From positions 62,001-126,000 of the forward strand of contig NZ_PJRS01000010.1 of assembly GCF_002858925.1 (NCBI RefSeq): 64,000 bases of DNA, given 5' to 3'. Under the pieces are notes generated by a model. The model saw nothing but the letters and a program-made list of their open reading frames with translations. It was not told where the DNA came from and searched no databases. Of the stretch, positions 43,185 to 51,679 are shown in pieces. Numbering within the stretch: position 1 is the stretch's first letter; the number at the start of each line of letters is the position of its first letter. The DNA is from Caulobacter zeae. Its GTDB lineage: Bacteria > Pseudomonadota > Alphaproteobacteria > Caulobacterales > Caulobacteraceae. The translations under genes and the position numbers were made by a program.

Positions 43185-44723
43185 GCGCAGGGCCGGACCG
43201 GCGACGCCGTGGGCTTGGCGGTGAAGTCGACCCAGACCTCCAGCACATAGGTCCGATCGGGCTGCATGCCGGCGATACGCTGGCAGGACGGGCTCGCCGC
43301 CGAGCGCCCCGGCCAGGTCGCCCCTCAACCGCGTCGCGAAAGGCGTTTCCTCGTCTCGGAAATAGCGGACCTGAGCGATGGGGATCCGATTATCGCTGCG
43401 GTTCTCGGGCTCCGGCACGTCGTAGTCCAGGTCGAGCAGCCGCCGCCGCAGGGCGGCCGCCTGTTCCGGCCGCCCCCGGTACTGGATGTAGACCGTGATC
43501 GCCTGCCGTACGTGCAGCCAGTATTGCGGGCCCGAAGGCCGCGCGATCGCGAACGGGGCGTCGAGAGCCGTCAGCAAGGCGCCGTCGCCGACCACCCCCG
43601 TACGCGGCGCAGAGTTGTAGTTCTCGTCCGGATAGCCTTGCCGAAGCGCGATATTGGCCCGCGCCCGATAGACGCCGTCCTTGACTACGCCTCCCGGCGT
43701 CACCCGCTCGCCGTCCGGATAGCCCGCCAGCAGCGCCTGCGACTGCCCGCCGATCCAGATGTAGCCCTCGACGCCGGGCGGCTCGCCGGCCTTGGCGACC
43801 TCGGCCTTCGCCTGGGTCGTGTCCGAGGGCTGGATGAGTTCATCGACGGTGTTTTTCAGCGTGGTGTTGTTCTTCTCGAGGGTGACGTTGCTGCGTTCCG
43901 TGGCTTTCAGCTCGCGGTTCAGGAAAAGCGTCGTCCAGACGAAGCCGCCGATCACCAGGGCCGCGCCGGCCACGGCGCCGGCCAGCCCGACGCGACGGGC
44001 GGCCCGGCGCCGGAGGCTGGCGTCGATATAGTCGGCGATGCCGGGCGAATGCTCGCGATAGGGCAAGGCCTGCGAAAGCGCGCGCCCCCGCAGAAGGTCG
44101 TCCACCCGCCCGTAGCGCGCCCACAGGACGCCCGACTTCTCCAGCTTCAGGACCATCGCCTCGTCGAGCGCGCGATCGGCGCTCCAGCCGTCGAGCTGCG
44201 GCCAGTTGGCGATCAGCAGCGCCCTGTGGGCGATGACCAGCCCCTCGTCGCCCGGCCCCTCGACGATGACGCCCTCGTCCTGAAAGCGTCGCCGGACTCG
44301 ATCGAGATCGGGATCGCCTCGCGCGTCGTCCGGCCCGACCGGCCCTCCCAGCAGTCGCAGGAACAGCTTGCGCGCCTGGTCCTGCTCGTCCGGGGCCAGG
44401 CCGTCATAGACCGTGCGCGCCCGCTCCTCGACGGCCGCCCCCGCCTCGGGATCGGGCGCGTCCAGGCGCAGCAGGTCCGGGAACGCCTGGCCCGGCAAGC
44501 CGGCCAGGGCGCTGGTCCAGTAGTCGACGACGCCCTGGGCCGCGTCGCGCTCCGCCGGATCCTGCAGCCATTTGCCGAGCGCCGACGCCGTGTGGCGCAG
44601 CTCCGTGGCCTGCTGCCGCCGCTCTTCGTCGCCCATGTCGCTCCAGCCCTGCATCAGGCGCAGGTGCCGGGCCCGGACAGCGGGCAGCGACAGGGTCGCG
44701 GAGTATCGCAAGGCGCTCGCCAT
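43181..44723 (-). CDS. nSTAND-like winged-helix membrane protein, apparent frameshift
   Basis: The main frame gives a long nonsense tail over the DUF1353 gene. Omitting one C in the CCC near 43290 restores a 513-residue product ending VWVDFTAKPTASPVRPCA at a TAG (43181-43183). Residues 95-240 resemble the winged-helix region after an nSTAND1 NTPase (LFLRLLGGP, IVEGPGDEGLVIAHRALL, WPQLDGWSADRA), but no P-loop is present. One TM helix (246-268), a coiled coil (269-296) and SH3b- and LytR_C-like regions follow. Annotation is on the repaired frame; whether the indel is biological or a sequence error is open. Confidence 0.68.
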
Positions 44724-46043
44724 CTACGTCTCCTTCAACAGCTCTTCGATGGGGCGGCGCAGCGCGCTGATGCGGTTGCACTGGTCGAGAACGGCCTTGT
44801 CGACGCCGAAGAACTGCAGGCGGCCGATGCGCACGAAGGTCCGCAGGGCGCTGACGGCGGCCCCGGGCGCAGCCCCGGCCAGGCTCTCGTCGACATACAG
44901 GCGGGCGCCGTCCATGTTGGCGTCCCACATGTCAGGCGCGGTGCGGCGCAGGGTGTCCAGCGCGCGCGACAGCGTGCTCCAGTGCGCCTTGAGCATGGCC
45001 CGGCTCGGCTCGCTCGCCTCCAGTTCCCGCTCGAGCAGCCACAGCTCGGCGTCGACGCCCTGCCAGTAGCGGTGCAGCGACAGGGTCTGGCGCAGCACCA
45101 GATCGAGATTGACCAGCTCGTGGGACGCCGCGTCCAGCGCCTGCAACGCCGCCGGCGAGGAGAAGATCTCCAGCTTGGCGTTGTCCTGCAGGAACTTCAA
45201 CACGTCGTTGAACGGAATGCGATCGGCCGCCGCGACGATCTGCTGGTCGTAGGCGATCAGCTGCATCCGCAGGATGCCCCGCAGCGTGAACAGCCCCTCG
45301 CGCAGCGCGTCGGGATCGGCCTGCCCCTGTTCGATCTGGCCGATCGCCGCCTTGAAGTCATCGACCCAGGCCCGGTCGACATCGACCGTGTCGGCGAGAT
45401 GCTCTTCCAGCTGCCCCAGCGCCTGCTTGAGGGACCAGACGTGCATCTTGACGGTCGAGACGGTCTCGAAAGTCAGCGCCGCGCCCGACGCCAGCAACGG
45501 TCCGAGCTCGGCATAGGAGCTGGTCTGCACGGTGTGCAGGATGTCGTGCACCCGCTTGGCGAAGCTCAGGCGCCGCAGGTTCTGGTCGACCAGCCCCAGG
45601 TCATCGCGCGCCAGCTGGCCGATCTTCTGCGACAGGCCCCTTTCCCTGATGCCGTCGAGCACGTTGGAGATCACGGCCACCCGCTCCCCTTGCGCCGCCC
45701 GCTCGGCGGCCAGGAAGTCGGCCTCCGTGACCAGGGCCAGGACTTCGGGGCTGCGGCCCCCCACCCAGAGGCGCAGGTCGCGGTTGCCGGGCAGGGCCAG
45801 GAACAGCGCCGCCACGATCTTGAGGACGGCGTCGGGCCCTTCAGCCTCGACCAGCCTGAACGCCCCGTCGACGAGAACGAGCATCGGCTCGTCGTCGCCG
45901 CCGACCAGCATGCCCAGGCTCGCCTGCATGACGCCCTCGAACACGGCGTTGAAGGCCAGGTAGTCCTGGCGCCGACCACCGCCATAGGCGCGCGCCACGA
46001 TCGTCTGCAACGCCTCGTCCTGCAGCGAGGGGGGCGAGGCCAC
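44724..46043 (-). CDS. Helical protein of the protease locus, unknown family
   Basis: The 439-residue protein starts at GTG (TAGTG overlap with the EAD-protease stop) and ends directly before the next ATG, so the three genes of this operon are coupled. It opens with LQDEALQTIVARAYGGGRRQ, has a MLVLVDGAFRLVEAEGP strand-helix that could be a Walker B-like remnant, and becomes a long helical bundle (about 200-420). No P-loop, protease or nuclease motif is seen. A role as sensor or adaptor of the neighbouring winged-helix protein is inferred from coupling only. Confidence 0.62.
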   Translation of the reverse strand: MASPPSLQDEALQTIVARAYGGGRRQDYLAFNAVFEGVMQASLGMLVGGDDEPMLVLVDGAFRLVEAEGPDAVLKIVAALFLALPGNRDLRLWVGGRSPEVLALVTEADFLAAERAAQGERVAVISNVLDGIRERGLSQKIGQLARDDLGLVDQNLRRLSFAKRVHDILHTVQTSSYAELGPLLASGAALTFETVSTVKMHVWSLKQALGQLEEHLADTVDVDRAWVDDFKAAIGQIEQGQADPDALREGLFTLRGILRMQLIAYDQQIVAAADRIPFNDVLKFLQDNAKLEIFSSPAALQALDAASHELVNLDLVLRQTLSLHRYWQGVDAELWLLERELEASEPSRAMLKAHWSTLSRALDTLRRTAPDMWDANMDGARLYVDESLAGAAPGAAVSALRTFVRIGRLQFFGVDKAVLDQCNRISALRRPIEELLKET

Positions 46044-47128
46044 TACAGCGCCGCCAGGTCATGCCGCTCGGCGATCGCCCGGGCGACGAGGTGCAGAGGC
46101 ACGGCCTGGTTGAAGCGTGGAACCTGGGCTGTATCGGCGGCGTGGTGCAGGCCGATGACGTCCAGGTCGGCGCTGAGCACGGGCGAGCCCGAAGCCCCCG
46201 GTTCGGTCGTGACATTGTAGCGATAGCGCAGGCCATTGGCCGGAAACGCCGTCACCACGCCGTAGGCGACCGACAACGGATCCCCGCCCGGGTGCTGCGC
46301 CACAAGCGCCACGTCGCCCGGGACCACGACCGGGGGCGTACTGGCAAGATCAAGCGACTGGCGCTCGACCGGGATGGGCCCGGCCAGTTTCAGAAGCGCG
46401 AAATCCAGCTCCCCCGCGGCCGGATCTCCGGTCCCGGTCACGTCGCTCTGCGAATACGGCCGGCTGTCCACATGCCAGTCCTCGGCCAGGCGCGCCTCGA
46501 CGCCCGCCGTCGTGCTCCGGTCGGCGTTCCGGCGGTAGTCGAACCGGCAGACGAGGCCCGCGCCCAGGGACGGGTCGGCGATGGCGGCCGAAACCACATG
46601 GTGGTTGGTCAGCACATGCCGGCGGCCGACCAGGAAGCCCGTGCCCCGCGGTCCGCCCGCATCCTCGATCCGGCAGATCGCGCCCGCCAGTCGCGTCAGC
46701 CTGGCCTGGAATTGCGTGAAGTCGACGATCCTGGAGCGTTTCGCGACCAGGGCCTCGAGACGGTCCTGGGGCAGCGGCGCGAGGCTCACCCCCGCGACGT
46801 ACGGCGCCCCGGCCGCCTCCAGGTCGGGCAAAAGGCGCTCGGCGGCGGCGCGCAGATAGGGATTGCCGGGCTTGCCCGTCCAGGCCAGCGCCAGCAGGTC
46901 CCGCGCCCGGCCGGCCTCCTCCGCCCAGTCCAGCAGCCTCCCGAACACCTTCTTGCTGCCGCCGGCAACGCCGACTTCCTGCTCGATCCGCGCACCCCAG
47001 CTGAAGCCCAGGCGCCGGTCCAGCGTCTCGATGTCATAGGCGCGCCAGAGGGATTCGTGGATCTGCGCCAGATCGCCCGGCTGCAAAGGCCCCTGCTCGA
47101 GCCCCGCCGGCAAGTCCAGATCACTCAT
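46043..47128 (-). CDS. EAD1-like adaptor plus trypsin-like protease
   Basis: The 361-residue protein has an N-terminal helical domain (LQPGDLAQIHESLWRAYDIE, LDRRLGFSWG, then FGRLLDWAEEAGRARDLLAL) with the pattern of effector-associated domain 1, a death-like adaptor that recruits effectors to NTPase sensors. The trypsin-like domain (about 140-355) has His177 (TNHHV), Asp242 (LDFALLKL) and Ser313 (GASGSPV). The start at 47128 is preferred to 47152 because GGGGGGCGC precedes it. It leads a coupled operon that also encodes a TM winged-helix protein. Confidence 0.85.
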   Translation of the reverse strand: MSDLDLPAGLEQGPLQPGDLAQIHESLWRAYDIETLDRRLGFSWGARIEQEVGVAGGSKKVFGRLLDWAEEAGRARDLLALAWTGKPGNPYLRAAAERLLPDLEAAGAPYVAGVSLAPLPQDRLEALVAKRSRIVDFTQFQARLTRLAGAICRIEDAGGPRGTGFLVGRRHVLTNHHVVSAAIADPSLGAGLVCRFDYRRNADRSTTAGVEARLAEDWHVDSRPYSQSDVTGTGDPAAGELDFALLKLAGPIPVERQSLDLASTPPVVVPGDVALVAQHPGGDPLSVAYGVVTAFPANGLRYRYNVTTEPGASGSPVLSADLDVIGLHHAADTAQVPRFNQAVPLHLVARAIAERHDLAAL

Positions 47129-47189
47129 GCGCCCCCCGGACCGCGTGACCATTTCCGGCCGCCGAGCCTATCAGGAGGCGCCACCTCGC

Positions 47190-47202
47190 AAAACGACGTT
47201 TT
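47190..47202. promoter_or_regulatory. 13-bp palindrome upstream of EAD-protease operon
   Basis: AAAACGACGTTTT is a perfect palindrome 62 bases upstream of the 47128 start, between that gene and tRNA-Arg. It may be an operator for the operon. AT-rich palindromes near tRNAs can be fortuitous, so the call is weak. Confidence 0.3.
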
Positions 47203-47319
47203 CTATCTTTGGGTGCAAACCCGAAAAGACGCGCCCGGCGCGCGATACGACGGCGCGCCGGCGATCAGAACCGCGCGCTTCAATCTGTCGAAAACCGAAA
47301 AATCTCTAGGGGAGAAGAA

Positions 47320-47396
47320 TGGCGCGCCCGGAACGATTCGAACGTCCGACCCTCAGATTCGTAGTCTGATGCTCTATCCAGCTGAGCTACGGGCGC
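47320..47396 (-). tRNA. tRNA-Arg(ACG), minus-strand copy
   Basis: The reverse strand gives acceptor GCGCCCG/CGGGCGC, discriminator G, encoded CCA and anticodon loop CTACGAA (anticodon ACG). The 77-base sequence is identical to the plus-strand copy at 55252-55328. Its 3' end faces the protease/nuclease locus, as for a tRNA used as an integration site, though no second copy of the 3' end is seen at the far side of that locus. Confidence 0.96.
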
Positions 47397-47674
47397 GCAC
47401 TGCCTTGCGGCGAGGCGGGGGAGATACCCCGTACCCCTGGGGTGTGCAAGCGTCTTGTCGCAAGAAAGTCGCCGAGTTCGGTGGATAACTGCGCGAACCC
47501 TTGGCGCATAAGGATTTGTGGGCGTGAAAAAGATGTCGCAGGGGCGTGCGGCGGCGATTTTTCGCGAGCGTGGTGGCGGCGTCGGGGGCATGGTTCGTCG
47601 AATCTCCGCTGTCCGAGTCGGATTTCCGACGCGCCGGGCGGCCTGTTCCGCGCCCTCGCCCGAAGGATCCGCCC

Positions 47675-49429
47675 ATGCGCCTGCCCGTTCTCGCCGCCCT
47701 CGCCGTCCTGACCGCTTGCGGAGGGATCGCCGGCTGCGCGACCGCGATGGGGCCGCAGGCGGCGGCGACCGTCCCCAGAACCGCCCCGGCCACCGCCGGC
47801 GCAGCCGCCGCGTACAGCCCGCGCGGCATGGTGGCCTCGGCCAATCCGCTGGCGACGGAAGCGGGCCTGCGGGTGCTGCGCGAGGGCGGCTCTGCCGTCG
47901 ACGCCGCCGTGGCCGTGCAGGCGGTGCTGGGCCTGGTCGAGCCGCAGAGCTCGGGCCTGGGCGGCGGTTCCTTCATGGTCTTCTACGACGCCAAGACCGG
48001 CAAGGTGACGGCCTATGACGGCCGCGAGACCGCTCCGGCTGGCGCGACGCCTGCCCTGTTCTTGGGCGAGGACGGCAAGCCGGTGTCGTTCATCTCAGCG
48101 GTGCTGTCGGGCCGCTCGACCGGCGTGCCGGGCGCGGTGGCCATGCTGGCCCAGGCCCAGAAGGAGCATGGCGCCATCGGCTGGGATCGCCTGTTCCTCG
48201 ACGCCGAAAAGCTGGCCGACCAGGGCTTTGTCGTCAGCCCGCGCCTGGCCTCGATGATCAACGGCCGTTCGCCCCAGGGCCAGACGCCGGACGCGGCGGC
48301 CTATTTCACCAAGCCGGACGGCCAGCGCTACCAGGCCGGCGAGGCCCTGAAGAACCCGGCCTACGCCGCCACCGTGCGCCGCCTGGCCGCCGAGGGCCCC
48401 TCGGCGCTGTATGAAGGCCCGCTGGCGGAAGCCATCGTCGCCAAGCTGCACGAGGGCGAGCGTCCCTCGGCCATGACCCTGGCCGACCTGAAGGCCTATA
48501 AGCCACGCAGCGCCGACGCCCTGTGCCGGCCGTGGAAGGTCTACAGCGTCTGCGTGCCCAACCCGTCGTCGAGCGGCGTCTCCTTGTTGCAGGCGCTGCT
48601 GATGCTCGAGCACACCGACATTTCCAAGCGCAACCAGAACGACCCGATCGCCTGGACCCAGATCGCCGAGGCCGAGCGGGTGATGTACGCCGACCGCGAC
48701 CGCTATGTCGGCGATCCGGGCAAGGTGAGCGTGCCGGTCGAGGGCCTGCTGGAGCCGGCCTATGTGAAGGAACGCGCCAAGCTGATCGGCGAGACGGCCG
48801 GCCCGGCCCCGAGCTTCGGCCTGCCCAAGGGCGCGCCCAAGGTCGGCCCGGACTCGACGATCGAGCCGGGCGGCACGACCCACTTCGTCATCGTCGATGC
48901 GGCGGGCAACGTGGTGTCGATGACCACCACGGTCGAGAGCATCTTCGGCTCGGGTCGGATGGTCGGCGGCTTCTTCCTCAACAACCAACTGACCGACTTC
49001 AACTTCGCGCCGATCGACAAGGACGGCCTGCCCGGCGCCAACGCCGTGGCCGGCGGCAAGCGCCCGCGCTCGTCGATGTCGCCGGTGGTGGTGCTGGACA
49101 ACAAGGGCAAGTTCCTGGCCGCGGTCGGCTCGCCGGGCGGCTCGGCCATCCTGTCCTATAACCTCAAGGCCATGGTCGGAGTGTTCGACTGGGGCCTGTC
49201 GATGCAGGACGCCGTGGCGCTGCCGAACCTGGTGGCGCGGGGGGATACGTTCTCGGGGGAAGTGAACCGCTTCGGCCCCGAGCTGACCGCCGCCCTGCAG
49301 GCGCGCGGCGTGATGGTCAAAGAAGGCCAGAACGAGAATTCGGGTCTGCACGGCGTGATCGTCCGCGCCGGCGGCAAGCTGGAGGGCGGCGCGGATCCGC
49401 GTCGCGAGGGCGTGGCCAAGGGCCTGTAA
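47675..49429 (+). CDS. ggt: Gamma-glutamyltransferase (GGT)
   Basis: The 584-residue protein begins with a signal peptide and a lipobox-like LTAC (MRLPVLAALAVLTACGG), so it is exported and probably lipidated. It matches GGT by SANPLATEAGLRVLREGGSA, GLGGGSFMVFYD and the small-subunit catalytic Thr in GGTTHFVIVD (residues about 405-415). GRMVGGFFLNNQLTDF and GGKRPRSSMSP are the glutamate-binding loops. GGT cleaves itself into two subunits at that Thr and hydrolyses extracellular glutathione. Confidence 0.95.
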   Translation: MRLPVLAALAVLTACGGIAGCATAMGPQAAATVPRTAPATAGAAAAYSPRGMVASANPLATEAGLRVLREGGSAVDAAVAVQAVLGLVEPQSSGLGGGSFMVFYDAKTGKVTAYDGRETAPAGATPALFLGEDGKPVSFISAVLSGRSTGVPGAVAMLAQAQKEHGAIGWDRLFLDAEKLADQGFVVSPRLASMINGRSPQGQTPDAAAYFTKPDGQRYQAGEALKNPAYAATVRRLAAEGPSALYEGPLAEAIVAKLHEGERPSAMTLADLKAYKPRSADALCRPWKVYSVCVPNPSSSGVSLLQALLMLEHTDISKRNQNDPIAWTQIAEAERVMYADRDRYVGDPGKVSVPVEGLLEPAYVKERAKLIGETAGPAPSFGLPKGAPKVGPDSTIEPGGTTHFVIVDAAGNVVSMTTTVESIFGSGRMVGGFFLNNQLTDFNFAPIDKDGLPGANAVAGGKRPRSSMSPVVVLDNKGKFLAAVGSPGGSAILSYNLKAMVGVFDWGLSMQDAVALPNLVARGDTFSGEVNRFGPELTAALQARGVMVKEGQNENSGLHGVIVRAGGKLEGGADPRREGVAKGL

Positions 49430-49452
49430 CTCAGATTGCGAAAAAGCTCGTC

Positions 49453-49484
49453 ATCCCGGAAAGCGCGCAGCGCTTATCCGGGAT
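49453..49484. repeat. Interspersed palindromic repeat
   Basis: ATCCCGGAAAGCGCG pairs with CGCTTATCCGGGAT, forming an imperfect hairpin just after the ggt stop. It is of the type widespread in this group's intergenic regions. It may serve as a terminator. Another hairpin-rich stretch, CCCCCTTCGGGGG, follows at about 49660. Confidence 0.5.
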
Positions 49485-49678
49485 CCAAGGGCGGCCGCAA
49501 TGCGCCGGCCAGCGCTCGGGTGATGGCTTCAGCCCGAGCGCCCAGTCTCCTGGGGCCCGGCCCTACCGCCCGCTGACGCGAGCGTCCGGCCGGAATGACG
49601 ATGTTGGGAATAGGGGATGCGTTGCGTCCCCCTCAGTCGGCTTCGCCGACAGCTCCCCCTTCGGGGGAGCGTCTTGAA

Positions 49679-50110
49679 TTACGGCAGCGGACGCGGCTTG
49701 CGATCTTCGCCGATGGCGACGAACGTGAACACGCCCTGCGTCACCTTGTGGGCCTTTTCGCCGTCGCGGCGGCGGCGCCAGGCCTCGACCTCGACCTTCA
49801 GCGAGGTGCGTCCCGTATGGATGATACGGGCGAACAGGCTGACCTCGTCGCCGACGAACACCGGGCTGATGAACACCATGCCGTCGACGGCGATGGTCGC
49901 GCAGCGGCCGGCCGCCCGGTGGAAGGCGATCGAGGCCGCGGCCAGGTCCATCTGCGACAGCAGCCAGCCGCCGAAGATGTCGCCTTCGGGGTTGGTGTCG
50001 GACGGCATGGCGATGGCGCGCAGGACCGGCGGGTCGTGCGGCCACTCGGCGGCTTCCCACGCCTTGGCGAGGGTCTCGGCCCGGGGGCCGGTCAGCGAGG
50101 AATCGTCCAT
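49679..50110 (-). CDS. YciA-like acyl-CoA thioesterase (hotdog)
   Basis: The 143-residue hotdog protein carries AIAMPSDTNPEGDIFGGWLL (NPEGDIFGG containing the catalytic Asp), QMDLAAASIAFHRA and the VDGMVFISPVFVGDEV strand-helix of YciA-type thioesterases. It hydrolyses acyl-CoA of broad chain length. It is a single minus-strand gene 15 bases after the zinc-finger gene, so the two may form an operon. Confidence 0.9.
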   Translation of the reverse strand: MDDSSLTGPRAETLAKAWEAAEWPHDPPVLRAIAMPSDTNPEGDIFGGWLLSQMDLAAASIAFHRAAGRCATIAVDGMVFISPVFVGDEVSLFARIIHTGRTSLKVEVEAWRRRRDGEKAHKVTQGVFTFVAIGEDRKPRPLP

Positions 50111-50125
50111 CTTGGCTAGCCGGCC

Positions 50126-50407
50126 CTAGTGGCCGCTCGGGCCTTCGTAGACGCCGGGAGCCAGGCGCTCGTCCTCGTCGTGGCCGGCATGCTCGGCGGC
50201 GATGAAGCGGCGGTCGCAATAGGGGCAGTCGACCGAGCCGGCCGCGCCCATCTCCAGCCACACGCGCGGGTGGCCCAGCGCGCCGCCGACGCCGTCGCAG
50301 GCGATGCGGTGCGAATGGACGTGGACGATCTCCGGCGCCGGACCGGCGTTGACGGCGACGTCCATGGCGGTGGGGGCGGTCGGAGCTTCGGACTTGGCCT
50401 TGGCCAT
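50126..50407 (-). CDS. CHCC zinc-finger protein
   Basis: This 93-residue protein has VHSHRIACDGVGGALGHPRV and VDCPYCDRRF, the C-x-H...CxxC zinc-binding pattern of the zf-CHCC family related to NDUFS6/complex I subunits. The first 25 residues are disordered. In alphaproteobacteria the domain is associated with NADH dehydrogenase assembly or structure. It is encoded 15 bases before the thioesterase gene. Confidence 0.85.
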   Translation of the reverse strand: MAKAKSEAPTAPTAMDVAVNAGPAPEIVHVHSHRIACDGVGGALGHPRVWLEMGAAGSVDCPYCDRRFIAAEHAGHDEDERLAPGVYEGPSGH

Positions 50408-50551
50408 GGGGGAACTACCTTCGAATTCTGAGCGCGGCCTTGGCTAGGCGGCGAACGAGGCATACCTATGCGACGCGTCGGCGCCGCGTCAATTCGACGA
50501 AGCCGCGCACGCCTCTGTTTTCAAAGCCTTCCGCCCCCGATTGGACGCTTC

Positions 50552-51514
50552 ATGGACCTGCCTGCCTACGCGATCGAAGCCGAGGGCCTGTTCAAGACCT
50601 ATCCCGCCACCAAGACGGCGCCGGAAAAGCGCGCCCTGAACGGCATCGACCTGAAGGTGCCGCGCGGCTCGATCTTCGGGCTCCTTGGTCCTAATGGGGC
50701 GGGCAAGTCGACCTTCATCAACATCCTGGCCGGCCTGACCCGCAAGTCGAGCGGCACGGTGAAGATCTGGGGCCGCGACATCGACGAGCGGCCGCGCGAC
50801 GCCCGCGCCGCCATCGGCGTGGTGCCGCAGGAACTGGCCGCCGACGTCTTCTTCACCCCGCGCGAGTCGCTTGAGGTGCAGGCCGGCTATTACGGCGTGC
50901 CCAAGAGCGAGCGCCGCACCGACGAGCTGCTGAACGCCCTGGGCCTGGGCGACAAGGCCAATGCTTACGTCCGCCAGCTGTCGGGCGGCATGAAGCGGCG
51001 CCTGATGGTGGCGAAAGCCATGGTCCACCAGCCGCCGGTGCTGATCCTCGACGAGCCGACCGCCGGCGTCGACGTCGAGTTGCGCCGCCAGCTGTGGGAA
51101 TATGTGAAGGGCCTGCACGAGTTGGGCGTGACCATCGTGCTGACCACCCACTACCTGGAAGAAGCCCAGGAGCTGTGCGACCAGATCGCCATCGTCAACC
51201 GCGGCGAGGTGGTGGTGTGCGAGCCGACCCCGACGCTGCTGGGCCGCATGGACATCCGCAACGTGGTGGTGACGCCGGAGAGCCCGCTGGCGACGCCGCC
51301 GGCGCTGGAAGGCTTCGACACCAAGGGCCGGGCGGGCGGCGCCTTCTCGGTCAGCTACCGCACCGGCCAGTCCAGCGTCGAGCACGTGCTGGCCGCCGTG
51401 CGCGCGGCCGGCGTGTCGATCAAGGACATCGCGACGGAAGATCCCGACCTGGAGGATGTGTTCGTGTCGCTGACCTACGGCGATCCGAACGCCAAGGATC
51501 CGCTGAAGACCTGA
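50552..51514 (+). CDS. ABC transporter ATPase
   Basis: This 320-residue ATPase shows Walker A GLLGPNGAGKST, signature LSGGMKRRLM, Walker B LILDEPTAGVD, and the H-loop THYLEEAQELCD. A C-terminal region with about 80 extra residues, typical of CcmA/NatA-type exporters, follows. It lacks a permease partner in the window; ATPases of this type often pair with an ABC-2 permease encoded downstream or elsewhere. The ATG is set by the first Met before LPAYAIEAEGLFKTY. Confidence 0.9.
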   Translation: MDLPAYAIEAEGLFKTYPATKTAPEKRALNGIDLKVPRGSIFGLLGPNGAGKSTFINILAGLTRKSSGTVKIWGRDIDERPRDARAAIGVVPQELAADVFFTPRESLEVQAGYYGVPKSERRTDELLNALGLGDKANAYVRQLSGGMKRRLMVAKAMVHQPPVLILDEPTAGVDVELRRQLWEYVKGLHELGVTIVLTTHYLEEAQELCDQIAIVNRGEVVVCEPTPTLLGRMDIRNVVVTPESPLATPPALEGFDTKGRAGGAFSVSYRTGQSSVEHVLAAVRAAGVSIKDIATEDPDLEDVFVSLTYGDPNAKDPLKT

Positions 51515-51578
51515 TCCCTCTCCCCTTGCGGGAGAGGGTGGCCCGCGAAGCGGGTCGGGTGAGGGGTCGCACAAACAG

Positions 51579-51614
51579 AAACGCCGCGACAGCCGATCAG
51601 CTGTCGCGGCGTTT
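51579..51614. terminator. Strong intrinsic terminator
   Basis: AAACGCCGCGACAGC pairs with GCTGTCGCGGCGTTTT around CGAT, and the T-run follows on either strand. It lies between the convergent ABC and nucleosidase genes, flanked by the paired GGGAGAGG/CTCTCCC repeats. It likely ends both transcripts. Confidence 0.8.
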
Positions 51615-51679
51615 TGTGTCTGAGAGACCCCTCATCCGTCGGCTACCGCCGACACCTTCTCCCGCAAGGGGAGAAGGAT

